Shown here: one piece after another, positions 16,693-26,027 of the stretch
How positions within the stretch are numbered: position 1 is the stretch's first letter
Layout: each line of letters begins with the position of its first letter
Assembly: GCA_019751915.1 (NCBI GenBank)
Contig: JAIEMS010000021.1
Coordinates: forward strand, 17,288 to 81,287
Length of the DNA stretch: 64,000 bases
Source: Burkholderiaceae bacterium
GTDB lineage: Bacteria; Pseudomonadota; Gammaproteobacteria; Burkholderiales; Burkholderiaceae_C
Direction: 5' to 3'
The notes under the pieces: model-generated
Seen by the model: only the letters and a program-made list of their open reading frames with translations
Told to the model about the DNA's origin: nothing
Databases searched by the model: none
Program-made: the position numbers and the translations under genes

Positions 16693-17667
16693 ATGCAGCT
16701 TGTGCAAATCTTCACGGCGCTGGTGCTGGCCGCATTTGTGGGCTACATCGGCGCTTGGTACACCGGCATGATCGAGGGCAACTTTGCCCTGCTGCTGTTT
16801 TTAGCCACCGTGGTCACCGGCTGCTACTGGCTGGCCGAGCGGTTTTACTTTTTGCCCCAGCGCCAGCGTGCTGCCCAAGCGATTGAAGATGCCGCCGCCC
16901 AGCGCCGCGCCGAACTCGACCGCATGGGCATTGCCAAGGTCGATGTTGATGTGCAAGAGGCCCAAGGCCGCATCCTGATGCAACCGTGGTGGCTCGATTG
17001 GACGGCAGGCTTGTTTCCGGTGATTGCGGCGGTGTTTTTGCTGCGCTCATTTTTGTTTGAGCCGTTCAAAATTCCATCGGGTTCGATGATTCCGACGCTG
17101 CTGGTGGGCGACCTGATTTTGGTGAACAAATTCACCTATGGCGTGCGCTTGCCGGTCATTCACACCAAACTGACCGAGGGCAACAAGCCCGCGCGCGGCG
17201 ATGTGATGGTGTTTCGCTACCCACCACAACCGCAAATGGATTACATCAAGCGCGTGGTCGGCTTGCCCGGCGACGAGGTGGCTTACCTGAACAAACGCCT
17301 CACCGTCAACGGCCAAGCGGTGGCCACCACCAGCGTGCCGGACTTTTTTGACGAAGATGCCATGCGCTACTTCAAGCAGTTCCAAGAGCAACTGGGCGAG
17401 CAGCCCCACCGCTTGCTCAACAACCCTGATGCCCCAGCCTTTGTGCAGGGGGCCAGCCAGTTTGCTTACCGCGACAACTGCCGCTACAGCATCGAGGGCG
17501 TGGTCTGCAAAGTCCCCGAAGGGCATTACTTTTTGATGGGCGACAACCGCGATAACTCCCTCGATTCGCGTTACTGGGGCTTTGTGCCCGATGCCAATAT
17601 TGTCGGCAAAGCCTTTTTTGTTTGGATGAATTTTGGTAACTTCAAGCGCATTGGGCCATTCCATTGA
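16693..17667 (+). CDS. lepB: Signal peptidase I
   Basis: An inner-membrane protease that removes Sec and Tat signal peptides, 324 residues. There are N-terminal membrane segments at about 2-22 and 27-45, and a further hydrophobic stretch near 107-125. Catalytic Ser131 is in IPSGSMIPTLLVGD and Lys186 in MDYIKRVVGLPGD. The box E motif GDNRDNSLDSRYWG follows. ATG 16693 starts one base after the lepA stop. MucD and LolA in this window are likely substrates. Confidence 0.96.
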   Translation: MQLVQIFTALVLAAFVGYIGAWYTGMIEGNFALLLFLATVVTGCYWLAERFYFLPQRQRAAQAIEDAAAQRRAELDRMGIAKVDVDVQEAQGRILMQPWWLDWTAGLFPVIAAVFLLRSFLFEPFKIPSGSMIPTLLVGDLILVNKFTYGVRLPVIHTKLTEGNKPARGDVMVFRYPPQPQMDYIKRVVGLPGDEVAYLNKRLTVNGQAVATTSVPDFFDEDAMRYFKQFQEQLGEQPHRLLNNPDAPAFVQGASQFAYRDNCRYSIEGVVCKVPEGHYFLMGDNRDNSLDSRYWGFVPDANIVGKAFFVWMNFGNFKRIGPFH

Positions 17668-17705
17668 GGCCACCTTGCCACAGCACACAACCCAAGGGTA
17701 CAAAG

Positions 17706-18068
17706 ATGAGTCTTGACCGCATCGCCCGCCGCTCGCGCCAGCGCGGCCTGTCTTTTATTGGCGTGATTTTTATTGGCGTGATGGCTGTTTCTGCGTTTGC
17801 CATTGGGGGCCAGTCGCTGCCCATCTTTCTGGAATACAAAGCCATTTTGAAGGCAGCCAATAAAGCCAAGCTGGAAATGACGGTGCCTGATGTGCGCGCA
17901 GCCTTTGACCGGGCGGCGCAGATTGACGACATCAAATCCATCAAGGGTGAAGACCTTGAAGTCACCAAGCAGGGCGATAAGGTGGTGGTGGGAATCAAGT
18001 ATTCGCGCGAAATTGCCTTGTTTGGCCCCGCATACCTTGTCTATCGCTTTCGAACGCAGACCAATTAA
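17706..18068 (+). CDS. DUF4845 membrane protein
   Basis: 120 residues from ATG 17706 (MSLDRIARRSRQRGLSF). A basic N-terminus is followed by one membrane segment at about 14-36 and a small soluble domain. The RQRGLSFIG start resembles a prepilin-like N-terminus but lacks a clear prepilin cleavage Glu. DUF4845 proteins are found between lepB and rnc in many beta- and gammaproteobacteria. No function is established. The stop codon directly abuts the GTG start of rnc. Confidence 0.85.
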   Translation: MSLDRIARRSRQRGLSFIGVIFIGVMAVSAFAIGGQSLPIFLEYKAILKAANKAKLEMTVPDVRAAFDRAAQIDDIKSIKGEDLEVTKQGDKVVVGIKYSREIALFGPAYLVYRFRTQTN

Positions 18069-18752
18069 GTGTCACCCGCTCTGATCTCGCTGCAATCGCG
18101 TTTGCAGCACCAATTTTCTGATCCCTCTTTGCTGGTGCGTGCCGTCACGCACCGCAGCTTTAGTGCCGACCACAACGAGCGCCTGGAATTTTTGGGCGAT
18201 TCGGTGCTGAGTCTGGCCGTGGCCAGTTTGTTGTATGTACGACTGCGCTCCCAGCCTGAGGGCGATTTGTCGCGGGTGCGTGCCAATTTGGTCAAGGAAG
18301 GCACTTTGCACCAATTGGCGCTGGGGCTGCGCTTGTCCGAGGTGCTGCGCTTGGGCGAGGGCGAGTCGCGCTCGGGGGGGCCTGAGCGCCCGTCGATTTT
18401 GGCCGATGCCCTCGAAGCACTGATTGGCGCGGTCTATTTGGATGCAGGCTATGGCCCGGCTGAGGCCTTGGTGCACCGGCTGTTTGCGGCGGTCGAAATC
18501 AACCCGCAAATGCAAGCGGCAGCCAAGGATGCTAAAACCGCCTTGCAGGAGTGGTTGCAGGGCCGCAAAATGAAGGTGCCGCAATACAGCGTCGTGGCGA
18601 CTGCGGGCGCAGCGCACCGACAAACCTTTGATGTGGAATGCCACATCCCCGAACTCTCGCTCACCGAACGTGGCACGGGCGGCTCGCGCCGTGCTGGTGA
18701 GCAGGCTGCGGCTACGGCCATGCTGGCCACCTTGAAAGCAAAAAAACCATGA
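18069..18752 (+). CDS. rnc: Ribonuclease III
   Basis: A double-strand RNA endonuclease for rRNA maturation and RNA turnover, 227 residues from a GTG start directly after the preceding TAA. The signature [12 protein letters not shown] holds the metal-binding acidic residues. [15 protein letters not shown] carries the second set. The C-terminal double-strand RNA-binding domain begins [13 protein letters not shown] and ends [13 protein letters not shown]. It overlaps era by 4 bases, as in the conserved rnc-era operon. Confidence 0.96.
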   Translation: MSPALISLQSRLQHQFSDPSLLVRAVTHRSFSADHNERLEFLGDSVLSLAVASLLYVRLRSQPEGDLSRVRANLVKEGTLHQLALGLRLSEVLRLGEGESRSGGPERPSILADALEALIGAVYLDAGYGPAEALVHRLFAAVEINPQMQAAAKDAKTALQEWLQGRKMKVPQYSVVATAGAAHRQTFDVECHIPELSLTERGTGGSRRAGEQAAATAMLATLKAKKP

Positions 18753-19822
18753 ACAATGCTACTAAAAACGTAGCTGCTAATGCAGAGCCAGAAGGCGCTG
18801 GAGCCACAAAAGACCTTAAAAATGCCCTGTCGCCCGAGATGGCGGCTGCTTTGGCAGCCTTGGTCAGTGCCCCCACCGATGGCGAAGCAGATGCCCCAGC
18901 CGATGCCGATGCCGACGTAGCCACCGGCCCGCAGCGCTGCGGCGTGATTGCCATTGTTGGCAAGCCCAACGTGGGTAAATCGACGCTGCTGAACGCGCTG
19001 GTGGGGCAAAAAATCAGCATCACCTCGCGCAAGGCCCAGACCACGCGCCACCGCATCACGGGCATTCGCACGATGGGGCAAACGCAGTTTGTCTTTGTCG
19101 ATACGCCCGGTTTTCAGACGCGCCATGCCACGGCGCTGAACAAGTCGCTGAACAAAACCGTGATGGGTGCGATTGGCGATGTCGATCTGATTTTGTTCGT
19201 GGTGGAAGCGGGCAGCTTTACCCCTGCCGATGCCAAGGTGTTGAGCCTGTTCAAGCCCGGCATCCCGACGCTGTTGTTGGCAAACAAGCTCGACAACATC
19301 CACCGCCGCGCCGAGATTGCCCCTTGGTTGCAGAGCATGCAGGAGCGCCACCCGTTTGCCGAGTTTGTGCCCATGTCGGCTAAGAACAAAAACGACATCG
19401 GTCGCCTGTACGGTATTTGCCAAAAGTACCTGCCCGAAGCGCCTTGGTGGTACGAGGCCGACGAGCTGACCGACCGCAGCGAGAAGTTTTTGGCCTCCGA
19501 GACCGTGCGCGAAAAATTATTCCGCTTTACCGGCGACGAGCTGCCCTACACCTCCACCGTGGTGATTGAGCAGTTTGGCGAAGAAAAAAGCAAAAACCAC
19601 AAACGCTTGGTGCGCATTGCTGCCACCATCATCGTCGAGCGCGACAGCCACAAGGCGATGGTGATTGGCGACAAGGGCGAGCGCCTCAAACGCATCGGCA
19701 CCGAAACCCGCCAAGAACTCGAAAAGCTGATGGATGCCAAAGTCTTTTTGGAGTTGTGGGTCAAGGTGCGCTCGGGTTGGGCCGACGATGAAGCGCGTGT
19801 GCGCTCGTTTGGCTACGAATAA
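18749..19822 (+). CDS. era: GTPase Era with a repeat-encoded N-terminal extension
   Basis: A 16S rRNA-binding GTPase for 30S assembly. It has 357 residues, about 55 more than E. coli Era, all at the N-terminus. The G domain has [16 protein letters not shown] and NKLD. The KH domain has [13 protein letters not shown] and ends VRSFGYE. The extra N-terminal residues 3-22 are encoded by a copy of the dispersed palindromic repeat, and residues 30-60 are Ala/Asp-rich. The start ATG overlaps the rnc stop (ATGA), which supports it although it makes the protein long; no better internal start is obvious. Confidence 0.95.
   Translation: MNNATKNVAANAEPEGAGATKDLKNALSPEMAAALAALVSAPTDGEADAPADADADVATGPQRCGVIAIVGKPNVGKSTLLNALVGQKISITSRKAQTTRHRITGIRTMGQTQFVFVDTPGFQTRHATALNKSLNKTVMGAIGDVDLILFVVEAGSFTPADAKVLSLFKPGIPTLLLANKLDNIHRRAEIAPWLQSMQERHPFAEFVPMSAKNKNDIGRLYGICQKYLPEAPWWYEADELTDRSEKFLASETVREKLFRFTGDELPYTSTVVIEQFGEEKSKNHKRLVRIAATIIVERDSHKAMVIGDKGERLKRIGTETRQELEKLMDAKVFLELWVKVRSGWADDEARVRSFGYE
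18755..18812 (+). repeat. Dispersed palindromic repeat inside the era 5' coding region
   Basis: It reads GCTACTAAAAACGTAGCTGC, then TAATGC, then AAGGCGCTGGAGCC and AAAAGACC. This is a good match to both halves of the family in the right order and spacing. It stays open in the Era frame. Confidence 0.75.
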
Positions 19823-19831
19823 GCCCCCGCT

Positions 19832-20611
19832 GTGGCCCCCCCGCGCCGTTTTGCGCACGAACCGGCGTTTGTGCTGCACCGCCACGACTGGAGTGAATCG
19901 AGCCTGATTCTGGATGTCTTCAGCCGCCACCACGGGCGCGTGGTGCTGGTGGCAAAGGGAGCGAAAAAGCCCAGCTCTAACTTTAGGCCGGTGCTGCTGC
20001 CGCTGCAACCCTTGCACCTGACGTGGACGCACAGCGCCAACGCTGCCCAGCCCGGTGCCAGCGACATCCACACTTTGAAGGTGGCTGAATGGGCGGGCGG
20101 GCACACCATGCCGATGGGCGATGCGCTGCTGGCGGGTACGTACCTCAATGAGTTGTTGCTGCGCCTGCTCGGGCGTGCTGACCCCCATCCGGCGCTGTTT
20201 GATGCCTACGCGGGCGTGGTGCGGGTGCTTGCCAGTGAGCACGGTGATGCTTTAGAGCCGGTACTGCGCGCATTTGAGTTGCTGCTGCTGCGTGAGATCG
20301 GTTTGCTGCCCGCGCTCGATGCCCAAACCCTGACACTCGCGCCGCTGCGCCCACAGGCCCGCTATGCCTTGACCCCGGAAGGCGGTTTGCTCCCGGCACC
20401 CGCGCGCGCCCGTGCCAGCCTCAGCGCTGCCCAGTGGCTGGCGCTGCACGCGGCCCTGCAAGGCACAGGGGTGCGCTTGGCCGCTTTGTTGCGCTCGTGC
20501 GCGCCCGTCGCCTTTGAACTCAAGCCGCAACTGCGCGCACTGCTGCAATACCATTGCGGCCCGCCTTTGCTGCGCACCCGCCAGCTCATGATGGATATTC
20601 AAGCCCTATGA
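19832..20611 (+). CDS. recO: DNA repair protein RecO
   Basis: A recombination mediator acting with RecF and RecR to load RecA on SSB-coated DNA. 259 residues from a GTG at 19832. The N-terminal OB fold includes [21 protein letters not shown] and [18 protein letters not shown]. The C-terminal helical part lacks the zinc-binding cysteines of some RecO proteins, as is usual for betaproteobacteria. It overlaps pdxJ by 4 bases. Confidence 0.93.
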   Translation: MAPPRRFAHEPAFVLHRHDWSESSLILDVFSRHHGRVVLVAKGAKKPSSNFRPVLLPLQPLHLTWTHSANAAQPGASDIHTLKVAEWAGGHTMPMGDALLAGTYLNELLLRLLGRADPHPALFDAYAGVVRVLASEHGDALEPVLRAFELLLLREIGLLPALDAQTLTLAPLRPQARYALTPEGGLLPAPARARASLSAAQWLALHAALQGTGVRLAALLRSCAPVAFELKPQLRALLQYHCGPPLLRTRQLMMDIQAL

Positions 20612-21387
20612 CTTCTGCACGCCCCGTACACCGCACCGCTTTGTCGGTCAATATCAACAAAGTTGCGCTGGTACGCAACACCCGCCACTTGGGTATTCCC
20701 AGCGTGACCCACGCCGCTACGCTGTGCTTGCAGGCGGGGGCGCAGGGCATTACGGTGCATCCCCGCCCCGATGAGCGCCACATTCGCGGCCAAGATGTGA
20801 CCGATTTGGCCACGCTGATGCAGGCTTGGCCGGGGCGCGAATACAACATCGAGGGCAATCCATTGCAGAATTTAATGGATTTCATCCGCACGGTGCGCCC
20901 GCACCAAGCGACGTTTGTGCCCGATGGCGAGGGCCAATTTACCAGCGACCACGGCTGGAGCTTTCCGCAAGATGCACAGCGCCTGCGTCCGCTGGTGGCC
21001 GAATGCCGCGCATTGGGTGTGCGTGTCAGCCTGTTCATGGATGCCATCCCCGAGCAAATGGCGGCGGCCAAAGCCATTGGTGCCGACCGGGTTGAGCTGT
21101 ACACCGAGCCTTATGCCGCTGCTTGGGGCAGTGCCCAGCAAGCCGCCCAGTTAGAGCGCTACCGCGCCGCAGCCCAAGCCGCGCTGGACGTGGGCTTGGG
21201 CGTGAACGCCGGGCACGACCTGAACCGCCATAACCTTGCTGCCTTTGTTCGTGGCGTGCCCGGTGTGTTGGAGGTGTCGATTGGTCACGCGCTGATCGCC
21301 GATGCTTTGGAGCTGGGCTACGCTGCCACGGTGCAGGCCTACCAGCGCTGCATTGACGACGGATTCGCAGGCCTTAGCCACTCCTAA
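20608..21387 (+). CDS. pdxJ: Pyridoxine 5'-phosphate synthase
   Basis: Condenses 1-deoxy-xylulose-5-phosphate with 3-amino-2-oxopropyl phosphate in vitamin B6 synthesis. A TIM-barrel protein of 259 residues from ATG 20608, which overlaps the recO stop (ATGA). Motifs seen are [44 protein letters not shown] and GVNAGHDLN. Its stop TAA forms the first bases of a dispersed repeat. Confidence 0.96.
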   Translation: MTSARPVHRTALSVNINKVALVRNTRHLGIPSVTHAATLCLQAGAQGITVHPRPDERHIRGQDVTDLATLMQAWPGREYNIEGNPLQNLMDFIRTVRPHQATFVPDGEGQFTSDHGWSFPQDAQRLRPLVAECRALGVRVSLFMDAIPEQMAAAKAIGADRVELYTEPYAAAWGSAQQAAQLERYRAAAQAALDVGLGVNAGHDLNRHNLAAFVRGVPGVLEVSIGHALIADALELGYAATVQAYQRCIDDGFAGLSHS

Positions 21388-21433
21388 ATTGATAGCTACT
21401 AGTGCTTGCTGCACCAGCGCTAGAGGCCTATTG
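21385..21433 (+). repeat. Dispersed palindromic repeat between pdxJ and acpS
   Basis: TAAATTGATAGCTACTAGTG then CTTGCTGCACCAGCGC then TAGAGGCCTA: one of the best full copies. It begins at the pdxJ stop codon, as the fabH copy does at its stop. Confidence 0.85.
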
Positions 21434-21446
21434 AGGCAAAAAAACC

Positions 21447-21845
21447 ATGATTTACGGCATTGGCACCGATATTTGCGACATCCGCCGCATCCGTGACAGC
21501 CTTGAGCGCCACGGCGAGCGCTTTGCCGCCAAGGTGCTGACCCCGGCGGAACAGGCCGTTTGGCACGAGCGCAGCGCACGCGCCCCCGAGCGCGGCGTTC
21601 GTTTTGTGGCAACGCGTTTTTCCGCCAAAGAAGCCTTTAGCAAAGCCATTGGTTTGGGGATGGTGCTGCCCATGGCTTGGCACCTGTGCGAAGTGAGCAC
21701 ACAGGGCAGCGGCCAACCTGCCATTGCCCTGCATGGCGCTTTGAAGGAGTGGTTTGACACCCGTGGCCTGCGCGCCCATCTGAGCCTGTCGGATGAGTCG
21801 GACTATGCGGCCAGCTTTTGCTTGGTAGAAAAAATCGGCCCCTAA
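21447..21845 (+). CDS. acpS: Holo-ACP synthase
   Basis: Transfers 4'-phosphopantetheine from CoA to Ser37 of the acyl carrier protein encoded at 8568. It has 132 residues. The two family motifs are [12 protein letters not shown] at the N-terminus and [12 protein letters not shown] near residue 70, with the metal-binding Asp and Glu present. It is last in the rnc-era-recO-pdxJ-acpS series and ends 6 bases from the convergent MmeI-like gene. No terminator is visible between them. Confidence 0.95.
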   Translation: MIYGIGTDICDIRRIRDSLERHGERFAAKVLTPAEQAVWHERSARAPERGVRFVATRFSAKEAFSKAIGLGMVLPMAWHLCEVSTQGSGQPAIALHGALKEWFDTRGLRAHLSLSDESDYAASFCLVEKIGP

Positions 21846-21851
21846 AGCCCA

Positions 21852-24695
21852 TCAGGGTGCCGAGGGGGTTTTTCTCCTGCGTTTGGCGGGCATTTTGGTT
21901 TCGGGCAACAGGCTGGTCAGTTGTTGGTAGCGTTGGAACAAAAAGGCTACGCGTTCGGCACCGTTGGCATAGCTTCTGGGGCCGCCGCACAGGGCATAGG
22001 CTTTGTCCACGGCGGCATCGAGTTGGCGGTGGGCTTTGTGCAGCGCCAGTGGCATCACCAGTGGGTCGTAGAGGTCGGCCAGTGTGCAATCGGTAAATTG
22101 GGCGCGGGCATCCAGCACGGCCTGTGCTGCAATTTCGATAGCTGCTTGTGCTTGCTGGATGCGGGCTAGAGGCTTTTTTGATCCAGAACTGATCGCTGCA
22201 ACAGCCAAATTGGGTAAATCAGGCCAAGGGAAATTGTTGTAAACGATGGATGCGGAGTAACGAAAATCGCTTTTTAAACGGCCACCGACTGCACGAATCC
22301 ATGCGTTGTGCATACTACTAGAGAGGATGCCGAAGTGATAGATGGTTGCTTTTGGCAAAATTTTGACTAAGTTACTACACAATGTAGTCGGCTGCTCAAA
22401 GCCCAATGGGATAAAAGTACGTCGTTCTGATGACACCTCAGGCAGTACAAGGTAAGGCGTGGAAGGGATATTTTCCACATGAAATTTTGTTGGTGTTTGC
22501 GCCAGTTTTTGTGTAGGCAAACTTTTACTGGCAAGCCGAAATTTTTTGACTGCCTGCGTCCGCTTCATCGCTTCGGGCATAGTGCGTAGTTCGGTGGCCG
22601 GACAGTCGCCCAACCATAAGCACCAACGTTCATGACCGTTCAGAAATTCTTCAGCACCCAACCAGCGACGAAACCATTGGGCACTGGCAGGTTCTTTGGC
22701 AATAAAATTATCCCGCTCTGGGGTAGTGAATAAATAATTTCCGTCGTCAATTGGTTTATTGCCAATCCCAAGTTTTGGTACATCACAAATAGGCAAAGAG
22801 CGCCGTGGTAAAACTACATTCGGGGCATCAAATAAATACGGATTAATATTGCCAGCAGGCACCCCTTCTGGTTTACCTTTGGCATTTTCATATTGGTAGA
22901 TGGCCTTGTTTGGGTTGTCTTGCAAGCCAAAACCAATAATGACGCAATGCACCGCTGCCTTGCCTTTGCCCTCGTTGCTCCAGCTAAAGGTGCGGTGGGC
23001 AAAGTGGGTGTGAATACCCTGTGCCAGCATCCAGCCCCACAATACGCCGACCTGCTCACCTTGCACAATGCTGTTGGTTGAAACAAAAGCGCAGCGGGTT
23101 TGCATCCCCGGTTCGGCCCGCAGGTAATGCACTGCCTTGACATACCACGCGGCCACAAAATCCAACAAACCCGCATTATTCAGACCGGTAAATACTGTTT
23201 GCGCGTCTTGGCGTTGGGTTGGACTCATGAACTTGGCCCCTATGAACGGCGGATTCCCCAGCACAAAGCTGCACTGCTGCACCGGCAAAATTTGTTGCCA
23301 ATCGAGTTGCAGTGCGTTGCCATGCACGATGTGCGGGCTGGTTATCAGTGGGATGCGGGCAAAATACAGGCCAAACTCCTCACTGACGCGCAGGTTCATT
23401 TGATGATCGACCAGCCAGAGCGCGACTTGGGCAATTTGCGCCGGAAACTCCTCAATCTCAATCCCATAAAACTGATCGACATTGATGCCGATCACACTGT
23501 GAACGTCAATACTTTGCTGGCCTGCTTTGCCGCTCAGGGTGTAGCTGGCGCGCAGCACCTCCAATTCGAGCAAACGCAACTCGCGGTAGCAAATCACCAA
23601 AAAATTGCCACAGCCACAGGCCGGGTCTAAAAATGTCAGTTGGCGCAGCTTGTTATGAAACTCTTGCAACTTGGCTTTGTGATTTTTGACCTTGGCAAAC
23701 TCAGTGCGCAGACTATCCAAAAACAATGGCCCTATCAGTTTCAGAATGTTTTCTTCCGAGGTGTAATGCGCCCCCAAATTGCGCCGTGCCGTAGCATCCA
23801 TAATGCTTTGGAACAGGCTGCCAAAAATCGCTGGGCTAATCGCTGACCAATCGAGCGCACAGGCATCGAGCAGCATTTCACGCATGGCCCGGTTGAAATC
23901 TGCTGAGGGCAGTATTTCGTTAAAAAGCTGGCCGTTAATGTAGGGAAACTGCGCCAATTGCTCATCGAGTACCAAACTGCGTTTGGCCTCAGGCGTATTG
24001 AGCACCTGAAAAATTTTCTCTAAATATGGCCCCAGAGTGGTGCCATCGATACTGGTACGTTCCTCAATAAAGCTGCGAAACGATTGCGCTGGCTGAAAAA
24101 TACCGGTGTCGTCGGCAAATAAACAAAATAGCAGCCGCACCAGCAGCCTTTCGAGCGCGTGGCCGGTGTAGCCGCTGGCACACAGGGCATCGTGCAGGCG
24201 GCCCATACACTCGGCGGCCTGAATATTCACCGGGTCTTGCGCTTGAATCTCTTGGACTTTGTAGCCCGCAATAAAGCCAAACCACAGCACATGCTGGTGC
24301 AAGTCTTCCAGTGCAAATTCGATTGTTTCGCCGGTAGCCAGTTGGTGAACCCGAAACCGGGCAAAGTCGCAAACGATAATGATCTGGGGCAAATCGCGCT
24401 CGGGCAAACCGGGAAAATAATCTAAAGCCTGCTGAAAGGCCAAGTCTAAATTTTTGCCGCGCGATTTGTGCTCGACCAGCAACATTCCCGGCCAGAATAA
24501 ATCCACAAAGCCTTGTGCCGCGCCTAACTTTTTGACGTTGAGTTCAAAGGTGGCAACGCGCTTGTCGGTGATGCCGAAAATCTCAAAAAAGTCCAGCCAA
24601 AACGGTTTGGCCTGCGAGTCTTCGCTGGCGGCATCGGCCCAAGTGCGGCTGAAGTTGAGCGCACGCGATTTGATTTCGTTCCAAGATAAGGGCAT
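21852..24695 (-). CDS. MmeI-like single-chain type IIL restriction-modification enzyme
   Basis: 947 residues (MmeI has 919). The N-terminal nuclease motif is Asp65-x9-Glu75-x-Lys77 in the VDLFWPGMLLVEHKS segment, the same D-x9-ExK spacing as MmeI. A helical connector follows (with GAHYTSEENILKLIG), then an N6-adenine methyltransferase core: DPACGCGNFL at 357-366 (motif I) and NPPF at 481-484 (motif IV). The C-terminal half holds the target recognition region (VLPEVSSERR, NNFPWP) and a helical end. Such enzymes cut DNA at a distance and protect the host by methylating one strand, with no partner methylase, and none is present here. Residues about 838-856 come from a dispersed repeat. It is transcribed in line with rarA, 12 bases downstream of it. 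The recognition site cannot be predicted. Confidence 0.88.
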   Translation of the reverse strand: MPLSWNEIKSRALNFSRTWADAASEDSQAKPFWLDFFEIFGITDKRVATFELNVKKLGAAQGFVDLFWPGMLLVEHKSRGKNLDLAFQQALDYFPGLPERDLPQIIIVCDFARFRVHQLATGETIEFALEDLHQHVLWFGFIAGYKVQEIQAQDPVNIQAAECMGRLHDALCASGYTGHALERLLVRLLFCLFADDTGIFQPAQSFRSFIEERTSIDGTTLGPYLEKIFQVLNTPEAKRSLVLDEQLAQFPYINGQLFNEILPSADFNRAMREMLLDACALDWSAISPAIFGSLFQSIMDATARRNLGAHYTSEENILKLIGPLFLDSLRTEFAKVKNHKAKLQEFHNKLRQLTFLDPACGCGNFLVICYRELRLLELEVLRASYTLSGKAGQQSIDVHSVIGINVDQFYGIEIEEFPAQIAQVALWLVDHQMNLRVSEEFGLYFARIPLITSPHIVHGNALQLDWQQILPVQQCSFVLGNPPFIGAKFMSPTQRQDAQTVFTGLNNAGLLDFVAAWYVKAVHYLRAEPGMQTRCAFVSTNSIVQGEQVGVLWGWMLAQGIHTHFAHRTFSWSNEGKGKAAVHCVIIGFGLQDNPNKAIYQYENAKGKPEGVPAGNINPYLFDAPNVVLPRRSLPICDVPKLGIGNKPIDDGNYLFTTPERDNFIAKEPASAQWFRRWLGAEEFLNGHERWCLWLGDCPATELRTMPEAMKRTQAVKKFRLASKSLPTQKLAQTPTKFHVENIPSTPYLVLPEVSSERRTFIPLGFEQPTTLCSNLVKILPKATIYHFGILSSSMHNAWIRAVGGRLKSDFRYSASIVYNNFPWPDLPNLAVAAISSGSKKPLARIQQAQAAIEIAAQAVLDARAQFTDCTLADLYDPLVMPLALHKAHRQLDAAVDKAYALCGGPRSYANGAERVAFLFQRYQQLTSLLPETKMPAKRRRKTPSAP
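22131..22180 (+). repeat. Dispersed palindromic repeat inside the MmeI-like gene
   Basis: AATTTCGATAGCTGCTTGTG, then CTTGCTGGATGCGGGC, then TAGAGGCTTTTTTGATCC: a near-complete copy of the family. It lies antisense to the gene and is translated in frame as KKPLARIQQAQAAIEIAAQ. It links the recognition domain to the C-terminal helices. Confidence 0.88.
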
Positions 24696-24707
24696 GGGCG
24701 GTGGTTT

Positions 24708-26027
24708 TTATACGGAGGTGGGTGGATGGGCGTGGGCTGCGCGGTTGCGCGCGCGCAGGTCGTCGAGTTTGTCGGCAATTTTGATTTCCAGTCCACGGCG
24801 CACGGGCTGGTAAAAATGCGGATCGGCCATGCCATCGGGCAGGTAGCGCTCCCCGGCGGCGAAGCCGTCTTCTTCGTCGTGGGCGTAGCGGTAGCCTTGG
24901 CCGTAGGCCAGCGTTTTCATCAGCTTCGTTGGCGCATTGCGCAGGTGCAGTGGCACCGGGCGGGTGCCGTCTTGCTGTACCCATGCGCGGGCAGCGTTGT
25001 AGGCGTTGTAAACAGCGTTGGATTTGGCCGCCACGGCCAGATACACCACGCACTGGGCCAGCGCCAGTTCGCCTTCGGGGCTGCCCAAGCGCTCATAGAC
25101 CTCGGCAGCGTCCAGCGCCAAGCGCAAGGCGCGCGGGTCGGCGAGTCCGATGTCTTCGCTGGCCATGCGTACCAAGCGCCGGGCTAGGTAGCGTGGCTCG
25201 GCACCGCCGTCGAGCATACGCACCAGCCAATACAGCGCCGCGTCGGGGTCGCTGCCGCGCACCGCTTTGTGCAGTGCGCTGATGGTGTCGTAGAACTGCT
25301 CGCCGCCCTTGTCGTAACGGCGCATTTGCTGGCCCAGTACGCGCACCAGCCAGTCATCGCTGATGGTGCTGCGTTGCTCTTGGGCAGCGGCCATGGCCAG
25401 TGTTTCGAGGGTGTTGAGCAAGCGCCGAGCATCGCCATCGGCGTAGGCCACCAAGTGGTTGATTGCTTCACTTTCGATAGCTGTGAATCCGCACTGATAT
25501 TGGGCTAGGGCCACAATTTGTTTTAAATCGTCCTCTGAAAGCGGCTCCAGCACGTACACCGCTGCCCGCGACAGCAAGGCCGAATTGAGTTCAAACGAGG
25601 GGTTCTCGGTGGTCGCGCCGATGAAGGTGAACAGGCCGCTTTCGACATGGGGCAAAAACGCATCTTGTTGGCCTTTGTTGAAGCGGTGTACCTCATCGAC
25701 AAACACCAAGGTGCGCTGCGCCAGCAGGCCGTTGCGCGCGGCCTGTGCTTGCTCGACCGCCTCGCGGATATCTTTGACTCCCCCCAGCACCGCGCTGATG
25801 CTGATGAACTGGGCATCAAAGGCCCCGGCCATCAGCCGGGCAATGGTGGTTTTGCCGACACCCGGTGGCCCCCAAAGAATGCAGCTATGCGGTCGCCCAG
25901 ATTCAAACGCCAAGCGCAGCGGCATGCCCGGCCCCAAGATGTGCTGCTGACCAATGACATCGGCCAGCGTGTGCGGGCGCAGGCGCTCGGCCAGCGGCAG
26001 GTCAGCGGCCCCAGCGGTGGCGGTCAC
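24708..26027 (-). CDS. rarA: Replication-associated recombination protein A (RarA/MgsA)
   Basis: An AAA+ ATPase of the clamp-loader group acting at stalled forks, 439 residues from a GTG start directly after the lolA TGA. Features are the N-terminal LAERLRPHTLADVIGQQHIL, Walker A GPPGVGKTT, Walker B LVFVDEVHRFNKGQQDA and sensor GATTENPSFELNSALLSR. The C-terminal tetramerisation region contains LDGGAEPRYLARRLVRMASEDIG. The lolA-rarA order is conserved in proteobacteria. Residues near AQYQCGFTAIESEA overlap a weak repeat copy. Confidence 0.95.
   Translation of the reverse strand: MTATAGAADLPLAERLRPHTLADVIGQQHILGPGMPLRLAFESGRPHSCILWGPPGVGKTTIARLMAGAFDAQFISISAVLGGVKDIREAVEQAQAARNGLLAQRTLVFVDEVHRFNKGQQDAFLPHVESGLFTFIGATTENPSFELNSALLSRAAVYVLEPLSEDDLKQIVALAQYQCGFTAIESEAINHLVAYADGDARRLLNTLETLAMAAAQEQRSTISDDWLVRVLGQQMRRYDKGGEQFYDTISALHKAVRGSDPDAALYWLVRMLDGGAEPRYLARRLVRMASEDIGLADPRALRLALDAAEVYERLGSPEGELALAQCVVYLAVAAKSNAVYNAYNAARAWVQQDGTRPVPLHLRNAPTKLMKTLAYGQGYRYAHDEEDGFAAGERYLPDGMADPHFYQPVRRGLEIKIADKLDDLRARNRAAHAHPPTSV
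25474..25520 (+). repeat. Weak dispersed-repeat copy inside rarA
   Basis: TTTCGATAGCTGTGAATCC and later GGGCTAGGGCCACAATTTG keep the beginning and end words of the family with the right spacing. The middle is diverged. Confidence 0.4.
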
